Positions 54,425 to 63,631 of a stretch of 64,000 bases of DNA are shown here, in pieces. The DNA lies in assembly GCF_001679325.1 (NCBI RefSeq), contig NZ_LZMX01000030.1. One strand, 5' to 3'. A program made the translations under genes and the position numbers. Within the stretch, counting starts at the first letter, position 1. Every line of letters begins with the position of its first letter. Under the pieces are notes generated by a model. The model was not told the DNA's origin. It saw only the letters and a list, made by a program, of their open reading frames with translations, and did not search any database. The DNA comes from Haemophilus_D parainfluenzae_AD. GTDB taxonomy: Bacteria > Pseudomonadota > Gammaproteobacteria > Enterobacterales > Pasteurellaceae.

Positions 54425-57400
54425 TTAATGATTTTGCGCTAATTTTGCTACATCAATAAATGGAATTTCTTCGCCGGTATCTTTATTCTTAATAAAAATA
54501 TCTAATTGATTGAATGCAATATCAATATTATTTTCTGCAAATAACTCATTCACGCGGCGATTGAGTGCATCAAGCGTATCATTTCGCTCAGACACTTGCC
54601 CAACATAAACACGTAGTTCGTGATCTAACGTGCTTGCACCAAAGGTTAAAAATAGCGCTCTTGGTTCTGGCTCTTTTAAGATGTTTGGTTGCTCATTTGC
54701 AGCTTGCAATAATAAACGTTTCACCAGCTCTAAATCTGATCCATAAGCCACTCCAACAGACACGACTAAACGAGTAACGGTATTAGATAATGCCCAGTTA
54801 GTCACTTGTCCGGTTACAAAAGATTTATTTGGCACAATTACTTCTTTTCGATCAGGATCAATCATGGTAATCGCACGAATACGGATTTTTGCCACCGTAC
54901 CTGTTACATCGTTGATGGTCACGGTATCGCCCACACGAATTGGACGTTCAAATAATAAAATGATACCGGAAACAAAGTTCGCAAAAATTTCCTGCATACC
55001 AAAACCGAGACCAACGGAAAGGGCGGCAAATAACCATTGTAATTTAGACCATGACATCCCAAGCGTCGAAAATGCCCATGCGCCACCCACTGCAACCAAG
55101 ATATAGGTTAATAATGTTGTAATGGTATAAGGCGTACCTTGTGAAAGTTTCACTCGGGAGAAGAGCAATATTTCTAAAATACCTTGAATGTTACGCACTA
55201 AAATATAGGTAATCACAACAATGATTAAAGCAACAATCAAGTTAAAGAGTGAAATCGTTTCGGTCACCACGCCCGCTTCAGTCGTTGAAGTTTGTTGCCA
55301 CAAGGTAATATCACGCAAATAACTTACAACCGTAACTAAATCTGACCATACATAATAGAAGATGGCAAAGAGTGCGGTCCAAATAAAGAGATCGGCAAAG
55401 CGTAGTAACTGGCTACGTACTTCATTTAAGGCTAATCCCTCTTCTTGTTCGGTAATCACTACCACATCATCAGAGGCTGAAGCATCACTTGAATCTTGTT
55501 GTTTTTGCTGACGTTTTTCTTGTAAACGACGATAAGCTAAACGTCTTGATGCAACAGTCACACCGCGATAAATCGTATGACGCACCAACGACCACACAAC
55601 CCATGCAATATAGGTATTAATAATATGTGTAATCAAATTTAAGGCGGTGTAATAATAGCCTAAAGCAATTAGCACAATTAAAATAACAGGTACTAATTGC
55701 AATAAAATGCGCATAATTTTCAAAAGTGTTCTATCGCGCTGATCCGTTGTGTTTGAACTCAACGATTTTTCTGTACGAACAAAACGTGGCGCAATAATTA
55801 CGATACAGAAAAGTAAGGCAACAATCGTATTAATTTCGCCCAGGACGTCATTGGCTAAGCCTGTATCCATAACATTACTGAAAATTGATGTATTCAGTAA
55901 TAACACTACAGAAACAATGATACGTTTTGTGACGTCTTGTAGAGCTGCCGCACTCTCTTTAGAAAAACCGAAATGGCGGACTAAAATACCATTCGGTCGA
56001 AGAGTCGCTAAAACAAAACTAAAGAACCACCAATAGGCAGCCATGCGAAGTGACCATTCCCAAAATTCTTGTGGATTTTTCACCAAGAAAAAGCCCAACA
56101 ATTGACAAGCTGCTAAGAACCAAAGGGTACCTGATAAAGATAAAAGCGCGGTATAAAATAAAGCAAGTGGCGTATGCCATTGGCTGTCAGAACGAAGCGT
56201 ATTAATTTCGCCATTAATCACGCTCAAACGTTGTTTAATCGATTCTTTAAATTTGAAAATCAACCCACCAATCACAAACAAAATAAAGACATAAGTGAGT
56301 AAATACGGCAAATTATCAAAATTTGTCGGGAAGCCAATTTTCTTTCCAATACCATCAAATTGTGCCTTAAGTGACATCGGTAATTTCTTGAACCAATCAA
56401 GATTAATTGGATTATTACTTTTTACCCAGAAACTTTGTTGGTCGAGTTTAGACTGAATCTGATCACTGATTTGTGTAATCTGTTGTTGGGTTAGCTCTAA
56501 GGAAATCGCCAAATTCAACTGATTATTCAATGACTTAATCAAATCAGAGGCAACCTTACGACGTTCTGTCAATAAACTGGTTAATTGTGCTTTTTCCGCA
56601 GAGGTAAAAGACTTATTTTCATCCTGCTCTATTTTACTGATATAAGCATCAATATCATAAAGCTCATTACGTTTCTGAGTAATATCAAAGATCTTCACGC
56701 GTAAATCTGCGATTTGTTTTGAAAGCCCTTGAATATTTAAATTGGTTGGTAATTTTTGTTTTTGTTGTTGAATTATACGTGAAAGCACCAACGTTCCTTG
56801 CAAAGCACTAATTTGCTCATCAATGGTACGTTGGGTTTGAGTTAAATTGTCCAATACATTGCGCATACGCAACTCATCTTGCGTTAATGTATTCGTCTTC
56901 TCTGTTTGCTCAAGTAAATATTGACTCAACTGCGCATTCAGATCTAATTCTTTCTGAATAAATGGATTTTTTACAGTGCCTTGACTTTGCTGTTGTACCT
57001 GTTCAACTTGGCTTTGTGTTTGCGCCAAATTCTTTTGATTAATCACTTCTTGAATGGCGGCAATTTGTTTTTGTAGCGCTTGAACACGCGCATTCAATAA
57101 TTCATATCGACTTTGATAAAGCACTGTCAACTGATCACTATTTTTTAATAGCACTTGATTATAGATATTTTTTAGCTCAATCAGTTGTAATTCAAGCTGA
57201 ATTTGCTGTTTTAATAGTGAACTTGTCGTTGGATCAGCTAATTTCTGATTCAATTCTTGCGTACGTTTAACATTGTCTGTTAAGGCTGTTTGAGCACGTT
57301 CAGATACCGAGCTCTGCCCTACAAGTTGTGTATTCACCGCACTTAAGGCAGATTGGGCATCTTGTTGTTGATTGGTCAGTTTCTCAACCTGAGCCTGTAG

Positions 57401-57769
57401 ATTAGCTAAGCTTTGTGAAGCATAATCGGTGTTACTTGGCGTGTTTAACTGTTTTTTAAGATTTTGAAGATCAGCATTATTCTTCTGAATTTCAGAATCT
57501 GCATCAATAAGCGTATCTTGCAAATCGTTATTATTTTTTTGCTGTGTTTGAATTTGTTGCAAGAAATCAAGCGAAGCCTGGATTGTCGCAATATTATTTG
57601 TCTTTTCATCACCATCCGGTAATTTTTGTGCATCAGCTAATTCACTTTTTAGTGTTTTTTCTGTCGGCAAATCAGCATTACTATTCTCTGCCCAAACAGG
57701 CTGAGAAAGCGACATTGTAAAAACAAATGAAAGACCAAGTGCGGTCAAAACACGAGAGATTTTTTTCAT
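54425..57769 (-). CDS. Large mechanosensitive channel of the MscK/KefA family
   Basis: 1114 residues. A signal peptide ends near QPVWA. Residues about 30-440 form a periplasmic coiled-coil domain rich in glutamine. About eleven membrane segments follow between 480 and 910. The MscS-type pore and cytoplasmic domain lies at about 880-1100, with WLFAALSVGLGFGMQEIFANFVSG and FERPIRVGDTVTI. The last pore helix and C-terminal beta domain match MscS. The channel releases solutes on hypo-osmotic shock; K+ gating as in MscK is unproven here. An acidic-rich loop near 750-780 (DSSDASASDDVVVITEQEEG) is unusual. Confidence 0.88.
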   Translation of the reverse strand: MKKISRVLTALGLSFVFTMSLSQPVWAENSNADLPTEKTLKSELADAQKLPDGDEKTNNIATIQASLDFLQQIQTQQKNNNDLQDTLIDADSEIQKNNADLQNLKKQLNTPSNTDYASQSLANLQAQVEKLTNQQQDAQSALSAVNTQLVGQSSVSERAQTALTDNVKRTQELNQKLADPTTSSLLKQQIQLELQLIELKNIYNQVLLKNSDQLTVLYQSRYELLNARVQALQKQIAAIQEVINQKNLAQTQSQVEQVQQQSQGTVKNPFIQKELDLNAQLSQYLLEQTEKTNTLTQDELRMRNVLDNLTQTQRTIDEQISALQGTLVLSRIIQQQKQKLPTNLNIQGLSKQIADLRVKIFDITQKRNELYDIDAYISKIEQDENKSFTSAEKAQLTSLLTERRKVASDLIKSLNNQLNLAISLELTQQQITQISDQIQSKLDQQSFWVKSNNPINLDWFKKLPMSLKAQFDGIGKKIGFPTNFDNLPYLLTYVFILFVIGGLIFKFKESIKQRLSVINGEINTLRSDSQWHTPLALFYTALLSLSGTLWFLAACQLLGFFLVKNPQEFWEWSLRMAAYWWFFSFVLATLRPNGILVRHFGFSKESAAALQDVTKRIIVSVVLLLNTSIFSNVMDTGLANDVLGEINTIVALLFCIVIIAPRFVRTEKSLSSNTTDQRDRTLLKIMRILLQLVPVILIVLIALGYYYTALNLITHIINTYIAWVVWSLVRHTIYRGVTVASRRLAYRRLQEKRQQKQQDSSDASASDDVVVITEQEEGLALNEVRSQLLRFADLFIWTALFAIFYYVWSDLVTVVSYLRDITLWQQTSTTEAGVVTETISLFNLIVALIIVVITYILVRNIQGILEILLFSRVKLSQGTPYTITTLLTYILVAVGGAWAFSTLGMSWSKLQWLFAALSVGLGFGMQEIFANFVSGIILLFERPIRVGDTVTINDVTGTVAKIRIRAITMIDPDRKEVIVPNKSFVTGQVTNWALSNTVTRLVVSVGVAYGSDLELVKRLLLQAANEQPNILKEPEPRALFLTFGASTLDHELRVYVGQVSERNDTLDALNRRVNELFAENNIDIAFNQLDIFIKNKDTGEEIPFIDVAKLAQNH

Positions 57770-57782
57770 TAAACTAACTTTC

Positions 57783-59135
57783 CTATTGTTGCGACAGCCA
57801 ATCGGCCAGTGCTTTGCGAGAAATCTTTATTGCCCCTTGGATTAAATTCGTCGGGAGTTCATAGTAGGCAATGGGTTGCTTAAATCGTTCCAATCGCCCT
57901 TGTAAAAAAACGTTGAGAGATTCAACCGCACTTTCATTAAATGAGGTATGAAATTCAACAATCGCGACAGGACGATGGCCAAATTCCTCATCATGTTTAG
58001 GTAAAACAAAGACTTGTTTCACCAAATCTGATTGTGCAATCACTTTTTCAATTTCTTCCGGCTGAATATTTTCACCACCGGAAATAAACATATTATCTAA
58101 TCGGCCTTGAATGACTAATTCGTTATCGAGCCATTGACCTTTATCTTTGCTTTGGAACCAACCTTCAGCATTAGTAAGCGGGTCAACACACCCATCTCGC
58201 CAATATCCCATAGCAAGTCCGGCACCTTTTAGCCAAACTTCTTCATTCACTAACTTGAACTCTCGGCCAAGCAAAGGCTGTCCCACACCGATTTTTCCAT
58301 CCGATTGTTTAGCGAATGCGGTAGAAGCCATTTCGGTCATACCATAACCTGAATAACTGCGAATCCCTAATTCACTTAACGCTTGGGTTAATTTTACGGG
58401 GATTTGTGTTCCACCCAATAATACCGCTTTAGTTTGGATAGATTGTGGATGTTCGGCCAAATAATCAAACCAACGCTGCAATTGCGTTGGCACGAGAGAA
58501 ACATGGGAAACCTCACCAATAGATTGATAAAAATCTTCTTTCGGTAAAACTAAGGTTGCCCCTGCGTAAAGCCAGCGCCACACAATGCCTTGTCCGGAAA
58601 CATGATAAAGCGGCAAAGAAAGTAGCCATGATTGATCTTTGCCAAAATTCATTAAGGCACAAACGCCTTCTGCATTAGCTAAATGAGCAGACACATTATG
58701 CACCACCGCTTTAGGCAAACCAGTCGAGCCCGATGTTAATGTCATCGTTGCCGCTTTTGTAAAGTCAGCGTTATGTTCGGGTAATGCTTTAGTAGCTAAA
58801 TAATGAATATCTTCGGCTTGATAACAAAAATCCACCCCATACACTTGGCACAATTCTTCTCTTTTTTCTTGAGGAAATGCAGGGTTGATACCTAAAATTT
58901 TTGCGCCTAGCTGAATAACGGCTAAATAAAGAAATAAGATCTGTTCTGAATTTTTACCACAAAAAGCAACCGCACTTTGCGCTGTCACACCTTGTTGTAA
59001 AAGAAAGGCTTCCACCTGATTAATTTTCTCAACAAGTTCTGCCCAAGTAAAAGGATCGCCCTGCGAATTTCGCAACGCGACCTGATTTACATACGCTGAA
59101 TTTTGGGCAAATGCTTGCCAAGGGAATTTTTGCAT
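57783..59135 (-). CDS. menE: O-succinylbenzoate-CoA ligase MenE
   Basis: An acyl-adenylate-forming enzyme of menaquinone biosynthesis, 450 residues. It carries the P-loop TLTSGSTGLPKAVVHN near residue 132, SYSGYGMTEMAS near 258, and the hinge QGRLDNMFISGGENIQPEEIEKV near 350. It lies directly between seqA (4-base gap) and the channel gene, in one orientation. Other men genes are not in the window. Assignment to MenE rather than another acyl-CoA ligase rests on its size and overall pattern. Confidence 0.87.
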   Translation of the reverse strand: MQKFPWQAFAQNSAYVNQVALRNSQGDPFTWAELVEKINQVEAFLLQQGVTAQSAVAFCGKNSEQILFLYLAVIQLGAKILGINPAFPQEKREELCQVYGVDFCYQAEDIHYLATKALPEHNADFTKAATMTLTSGSTGLPKAVVHNVSAHLANAEGVCALMNFGKDQSWLLSLPLYHVSGQGIVWRWLYAGATLVLPKEDFYQSIGEVSHVSLVPTQLQRWFDYLAEHPQSIQTKAVLLGGTQIPVKLTQALSELGIRSYSGYGMTEMASTAFAKQSDGKIGVGQPLLGREFKLVNEEVWLKGAGLAMGYWRDGCVDPLTNAEGWFQSKDKGQWLDNELVIQGRLDNMFISGGENIQPEEIEKVIAQSDLVKQVFVLPKHDEEFGHRPVAIVEFHTSFNESAVESLNVFLQGRLERFKQPIAYYELPTNLIQGAIKISRKALADWLSQQ

Positions 59136-59139
59136 TGAC

Positions 59140-59781
59140 TTAGTTGCTAACGAAATAAGGGCGAACTTCGTCGATTAAATATTCCGGCAAATGCATAGAC
59201 TGCATCGCCCCTTCTAACATCAACATTTTACGGCCACTATTGGTATTGGTAATCACCCAATATGGTGTATCTGGAATTTGTTTTGGTTTAGTATGATTAC
59301 CCGCCACAAGCAACGTTCCTTCATCACGAGCAAAATACACACGAGTACGGCCTTGCAAGCTTTCGGTTGCCTGTGCAAAGCTTTCTGGATTGGTACGATA
59401 AAGCGTACGTAATATACTTAAAAAACGCACTACTGCTTTTGGCTCTTCTTTAAATTCAGCAGAATTCAAGAGTGCACGCACTTTATCAACAATGTGATTA
59501 ATTGCTTCGTCCGATTGTTTTTTCACTGCTTTTGGCGGTTCAACAGGTTCAACTTTTGGTTGAGATACTTCGGTTGTTTTTTCCGTTAAAACAGGTTCAG
59601 AATGCACCGCACTTTTTGGCGTTTCAGCTGACGCGACTGATTCAATGGTATCAACCGAGCTTGTTGCGTGAATAGGTAAATTCAACAAACGGCGAAGAAT
59701 ATCAGACGCACTTTCTCCAATAGATTGAGTTTGTGCCGCAATGTATTGATATAATTCTTCATCAACTTCAATTATCTTCAT
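59140..59781 (-). CDS. seqA: Replication initiation negative regulator SeqA
   Basis: SeqA sequesters hemimethylated GATC sites after replication. 213 residues: an N-terminal oligomerisation domain (MKIIEVDEELYQYIAAQ, SASDILRRLL), a proline- and glutamate-rich linker (about 45-90), and a C-terminal DNA-binding domain with RTRVYFARDEGTLL, GNHTKPKQIPDTPYWVITNTN and MLEGAMQSMHLP, as in E. coli. The linker is longer than in E. coli. An uptake core codes part of the linker near 59606. It is divergent from ybfF, the same pairing as in E. coli. Confidence 0.95.
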   Translation of the reverse strand: MKIIEVDEELYQYIAAQTQSIGESASDILRRLLNLPIHATSSVDTIESVASAETPKSAVHSEPVLTEKTTEVSQPKVEPVEPPKAVKKQSDEAINHIVDKVRALLNSAEFKEEPKAVVRFLSILRTLYRTNPESFAQATESLQGRTRVYFARDEGTLLVAGNHTKPKQIPDTPYWVITNTNSGRKMLMLEGAMQSMHLPEYLIDEVRPYFVSN

Positions 59782-59851
59782 TTTTTTCTCTCCGTTTGCT
59801 AAAATTTTCGTCCATTATAACGATTTCTAACCAAATTCTCACGCAAAATAT

Positions 59852-60637
59852 ATGTCATCTTCCCAATTATTAAACCATCAATTTCACCAAACAAAACAAT
59901 CAATTAATTCACCTACCTTAGTTTTCATTCATGGCTTGTTTGGAGATATGAATAATCTTGGTGTAATCGCCCGTGCATTTAGCGATAACTATAATATTTT
60001 GCGCGTAGATTTACGCAATCATGGGCATAGTTTTCATTCAGAAACAATGAATTACGATGTCATGGTGGATGATGTATGGCAACTTATCGATCACCTTCAA
60101 TTAGATAAAGTAATCTTAATTGGTCATTCAATGGGCGGAAAAACAGCAATGAAAATGACCGCACTTCAACCGCAGCGTGTGGAAAAATTGATTGTCATTG
60201 ATATTGCTCCAGTGGCTAATAGCAGTGCAGGACACGATGATGTGTTTCGTGGTTTATTTGCCGTTAAAAAAACGCAGCCACAAACTCGTCAACAAGCTAA
60301 GCCTATTTTAGAAACTGAAATTGCTGATCTGAGTGTGGTGCAATTTATGTTGAAATCTTTTGAGCCGACTTCAAGTGAATATTTTCGTTTCAATTTGACC
60401 GCACTTTTTGAACATTATGCAGAGCTCATGGATTGGCAAGAGGTCTTCGCTAATACGCCTACTCTCTTCATCAAAGGCGGGCTTTCATCTTATATTAAAC
60501 CTGAATATACAGAAACTATTCTTAAACAATTCCCGAATGCGACTTCCTTTACTATTAATGGTTGTGGACACTGGGTTCATGCGGAAAAACCCGATTTTGT
60601 AGTACGTGCAATTGATAGGTTTCTAAATAAGAATTAA
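59852..60637 (+). CDS. ybfF: YbfF-family alpha/beta-hydrolase esterase
   Basis: A cytoplasmic esterase, 261 residues. It has the oxyanion loop HGLFGDMNNLGV, the nucleophile elbow GHSMGG near residue 93, and the catalytic histidine in GCGHWVHAEKPD near the end. E. coli YbfF cleaves acyl-CoA and other esters. No strong Shine-Dalgarno site is visible before the ATG. Two uptake cores lie in the gene, near 60159 and 60398. It is divergent from seqA. Confidence 0.9.
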   Translation: MSSSQLLNHQFHQTKQSINSPTLVFIHGLFGDMNNLGVIARAFSDNYNILRVDLRNHGHSFHSETMNYDVMVDDVWQLIDHLQLDKVILIGHSMGGKTAMKMTALQPQRVEKLIVIDIAPVANSSAGHDDVFRGLFAVKKTQPQTRQQAKPILETEIADLSVVQFMLKSFEPTSSEYFRFNLTALFEHYAELMDWQEVFANTPTLFIKGGLSSYIKPEYTETILKQFPNATSFTINGCGHWVHAEKPDFVVRAIDRFLNKN

Positions 60638-60642
60638 TCGTT

Positions 60643-60684
60643 TTAAATGAGAATTATTCTATTCAAATGAGAATTCATTTATGA
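60643..60684. promoter_or_regulatory. Tandem Fur-box-like sequences upstream of fldA-fur
   Basis: Two direct repeats of AAATGAGAATT begin at 60645 and 60665. The first (60643-60661) matches about 12 of 19 bases of the Fur consensus, the second about ten. They lie 80-120 bases upstream of fldA. Fur autoregulation through an upstream flavodoxin promoter is known in E. coli. Confidence 0.6.
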
Positions 60685-60761
60685 TATAGTTCGCACAAAT
60701 TGTAGGGTTTTAGTCTCTCATCTTTATTTATTAACTAATTATATTTCAAAAGGAAAGAACG

Positions 60762-61286
60762 ATGGCAGTTGTCGGTTTATTTTATGGTAGTGACACGGGT
60801 AATACAGAAAACATTGCAAAAATGATTCAAAAACAATTAGGCAATGAATTAGTTGATATTCGTGACATAGCAAAAAGCACGAAAGAAGATATCGAAGGTT
60901 ATGATTTTTTACTTTTCGGTATTCCGACTTGGTACTACGGTGAAGCACAAGCAGATTGGGATGATTTCTTCCCAACCTTAGAAGAAATTGATTTTACTGA
61001 CAAATTAGTGGGTATTTTTGGTTGTGGTGATCAGGAAGACTACGCTGATTATTTCTGCGATGCGATCGGTACAGTTCGTGATATCGTTGAACCACACGGT
61101 GCAATTATTGTAGGAAACTGGCCAACAGATGGTTATACCTTTGAATCATCAAAGGCATTATTAGATGATGGAAACTTTATCGGTTTATGTATTGATGAAG
61201 ATCGTCAACCCGAACTCACTGCAGAACGCGTCGAGAAATGGACAAAACAGATCTATGATGAAATGTGTTTAGCAGAGTTAGCTTAA
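60762..61286 (+). CDS. fldA: Flavodoxin FldA
   Basis: A 174-residue FMN electron carrier. The phosphate-binding loop GLFYGSDTGNTENIAK is at the N-terminus, the two FMN-sandwiching aromatic regions are FGIPTWYYGEAQADW near 50 and GCGDQEDYADYFCDA near 87. AAAGGAAAG precedes the ATG. It lies 33 bases upstream of fur, the same pair as in E. coli, behind Fur-like repeats, suggesting iron-regulated expression of both. Confidence 0.96.
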   Translation: MAVVGLFYGSDTGNTENIAKMIQKQLGNELVDIRDIAKSTKEDIEGYDFLLFGIPTWYYGEAQADWDDFFPTLEEIDFTDKLVGIFGCGDQEDYADYFCDAIGTVRDIVEPHGAIIVGNWPTDGYTFESSKALLDDGNFIGLCIDEDRQPELTAERVEKWTKQIYDEMCLAELA

Positions 61287-61319
61287 CCATCTCTAATTTA
61301 ACAAATTTAAGGGAATATT

Positions 61320-61754
61320 ATGTCTGAAGAAAACATCAAATTACTCAAAAAAGCAGGGTTAAAAATTACTGAACCTCGACTCACGATCCTTGCATTGATG
61401 CAAGAGCACAAACATGAGCATTTCTCTGCTGAAGAAGTGTATAAAATCTTGTTAGAACAAGGCAGTGATATTGGCCTTGCAACCGTATATCGAGTACTTA
61501 ACCAATTTGATGAAGCGCATATCTTAATTCGTCATAATTTTGAAGGTAACAAGTCTGTTTTTGAACTTGCTCCAACAGAACACCACGATCACATTATCTG
61601 TGAAGATTGCGGTAAAGTATTTGAGTTTACTGATAATATTATCGAACAACGTCAAAAAGAAATCAGTGAACAACATGGCATCAAATTAAAAGCACACAGT
61701 TTATATCTCTACGGCAAATGTAGCGATATCAGCAAATGTGACGAGAAAAAATAA
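61320..61754 (+). CDS. fur: Ferric uptake regulator Fur
   Basis: The Fe2+-dependent repressor, 144 residues. The winged helix (LKITEPRLTILALMQEH, LATVYRVLNQFDEAH) is followed by the metal and dimerisation domain: the histidine cluster TEHHDHIICEDCGKVFEF near 87-103 with CXXC, and a C-terminal cysteine pair in GKCSDISKCDEKK that completes the structural zinc site. AAGGGAAT precedes the ATG. Co-transcribed with fldA. Confidence 0.97.
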   Translation: MSEENIKLLKKAGLKITEPRLTILALMQEHKHEHFSAEEVYKILLEQGSDIGLATVYRVLNQFDEAHILIRHNFEGNKSVFELAPTEHHDHIICEDCGKVFEFTDNIIEQRQKEISEQHGIKLKAHSLYLYGKCSDISKCDEKK

Positions 61755-61767
61755 TTCTTACTAAAAA

Positions 61768-61802
61768 ACAAAAACCTTAGGCTAAAACCTAAGGTTTTTT
61801 AT
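61768..61802 (+). terminator. Terminator of fldA-fur
   Basis: AAAACCTTAGG pairs with CCTAAGGTTTT around a CTAAAA loop and runs into a T tract. Confidence 0.85.
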
Positions 61803-61810
61803 TCTCTCAA

Positions 61811-61844
61811 CTAAAAGTGCGGTCAAAACCAACCGCACTTTTGC
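61811..61844 (-). terminator. Terminator of cysJI (inverted uptake-signal pair)
   Basis: AAAAGTGCGGT (61813-61823) pairs perfectly with ACCGCACTTTT (61832-61842); both arms are exact uptake cores. It stands four bases beyond the cysI stop. Confidence 0.75.
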
Positions 61845-61847
61845 GCA

Positions 61848-63614
61848 TTAAGCCGCTGATTTAATAATTACTTTTGAGTCATCCCAGAAATCAACCGGTG
61901 CATTTACTACTGGTTTGATAATGCCCACACGAATAGTAAAATCACCAAATCCTTCGTTTGCATGACGCTCACTTGCCCAGCGGCAAATCAGAGTATCAAG
62001 TTCACTGATAATTTCCGGGATTGTGATATTTTCTTTGTAAAGACGTGGAATACGCACGCCTTCACGATCCCCACCAATATGCAGATTGTAACGACCAATT
62101 GCTTTACCCACCAAGCCTATTTCCGCCAACATTGCGCGACCACATCCATTTGGGCAACCGGTAATACGTGTAACGATATAATCATCAGCCACTTGATATT
62201 TCACCATCACTTTATCCAGTTCATCAATAAAGCTTGGAAGAATTCGCTCTGATTCTGCCATCGCTAATGGACAAGTTGGGAAAGAAACGCAAGACATTGA
62301 GTTTTCACGTAATTTACTCACATCATCACGAATTAAACCGTAATCACGGGCAATTTGCTCAATTTGTGCTTTATCCTCTTCCGCTACATTTGCCACGATC
62401 AGATTTTGGTTGGCGGTGATACGAAAATCCCCCTTATGAATTTTAGCAATTTCCAATACACCACTCAGTAATCTTTTCTCATCGTTATCCACCAAGCGGC
62501 CGCTTTCGATAAACAGGGTCAAGTGCCAGTTGTTATCAATGCCTTTTACCCAACCGATACGATCACCTCGTTCAGTAAATTTAAACGGTCGAATCGGTTC
62601 AAATGGAATGCCCATACGACGTTCTACTTCGGCTCGGAAATTATCTAATCCCATGTTTTGAATGGTATAACGACTACGTGCATTTTTACGATCGCTACGG
62701 TTACCAAAATCCCGTTGAGTTGTCACCACAGCTTCCGCTGCTTTTAAGGTGTATTCCAACGGCACATAACCCAGTTCAAGGGAAATATGCGGATAGGTTT
62801 TGGTGTTGCCATGTTCAAGAGATAAGCCACCGCCCGCCAAGACATTAAATCCAACCAAATTGCCATTCTCATCTGCAATGGCGACAAAATCTAAGTCATT
62901 CCCGTAACAATCCACATCATTGAGAGGTGGAATCACCACGGCTGTTTTGAATTTACGTGGCAAATAGGTTTTACCGAGAATCGGCTCTTCCTGTAAAAAA
63001 TCATCGCTACTTTGGACTTTCTTACCATCAATCCATACATCTAAATACCCTCGGGTACGCGGTAATAAATGCTCGGAAATTTTCTTCGCATATTCATATG
63101 CCTGCTGATGCAGTTTCGATTCAATTGGGTTCGAGGTACACAACACATTACGGTTCATATCTGAAGCCGTTGCAATGGAGTCTAATCCCAGACTATGCAA
63201 TAAACGATGCATGGTTTGTAATTGGCTTTTCGGCACTCCGTGATATTGGAAAGTTTGACGATTGGTTAAACGAATCGAACGATAATAGCTGTGTTCACGG
63301 GCGAATTTATCCAATTCAATCCATTGGAATGGCTTGATAATCCCACCCGGTAAACGGCAACGTAACAACATAAATTTCAACGGTTCGAGTTTTTCCTCTG
63401 CACGTTCGGCACGAATATCACGATCGTCTTGTTCATACATACCGTGGAAACGGATTAATTGAAAGTTATCCCCACGGAAACCACCGGTTAAGGAATCTTC
63501 TAAATCATCTAAAATCGTACCGCGTAAAAAGTTACTGTCGGTTTTTAAGCGTTCATTGTCAGAAAACGGTTTCTCTTGCCATTCCAAGCCTTTTTGTTTG
63601 TTTTGCTCTGTCAT
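61848..63614 (-). CDS. cysI: Sulfite reductase (NADPH) hemoprotein beta subunit
   Basis: Reduces sulfite to sulfide with siroheme and a [4Fe-4S] cluster. 588 residues. The cluster ligands are two pairs: CVSFPTC (CX5C) near residue 443 and GCPNGC (CX3C) near 488, in the spacing of the family. The siroheme-binding arginine region includes RGYLDVWIDGKKV. A TTG at 63629 opens the frame, but GGGGTG before the ATG at 63614 decides the start. Seventeen bases separate it from cysJ upstream. Confidence 0.94.
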   Translation of the reverse strand: MTEQNKQKGLEWQEKPFSDNERLKTDSNFLRGTILDDLEDSLTGGFRGDNFQLIRFHGMYEQDDRDIRAERAEEKLEPLKFMLLRCRLPGGIIKPFQWIELDKFAREHSYYRSIRLTNRQTFQYHGVPKSQLQTMHRLLHSLGLDSIATASDMNRNVLCTSNPIESKLHQQAYEYAKKISEHLLPRTRGYLDVWIDGKKVQSSDDFLQEEPILGKTYLPRKFKTAVVIPPLNDVDCYGNDLDFVAIADENGNLVGFNVLAGGGLSLEHGNTKTYPHISLELGYVPLEYTLKAAEAVVTTQRDFGNRSDRKNARSRYTIQNMGLDNFRAEVERRMGIPFEPIRPFKFTERGDRIGWVKGIDNNWHLTLFIESGRLVDNDEKRLLSGVLEIAKIHKGDFRITANQNLIVANVAEEDKAQIEQIARDYGLIRDDVSKLRENSMSCVSFPTCPLAMAESERILPSFIDELDKVMVKYQVADDYIVTRITGCPNGCGRAMLAEIGLVGKAIGRYNLHIGGDREGVRIPRLYKENITIPEIISELDTLICRWASERHANEGFGDFTIRVGIIKPVVNAPVDFWDDSKVIIKSAA

Positions 63615-63631
63615 TTTTTCACCCCACAAAT

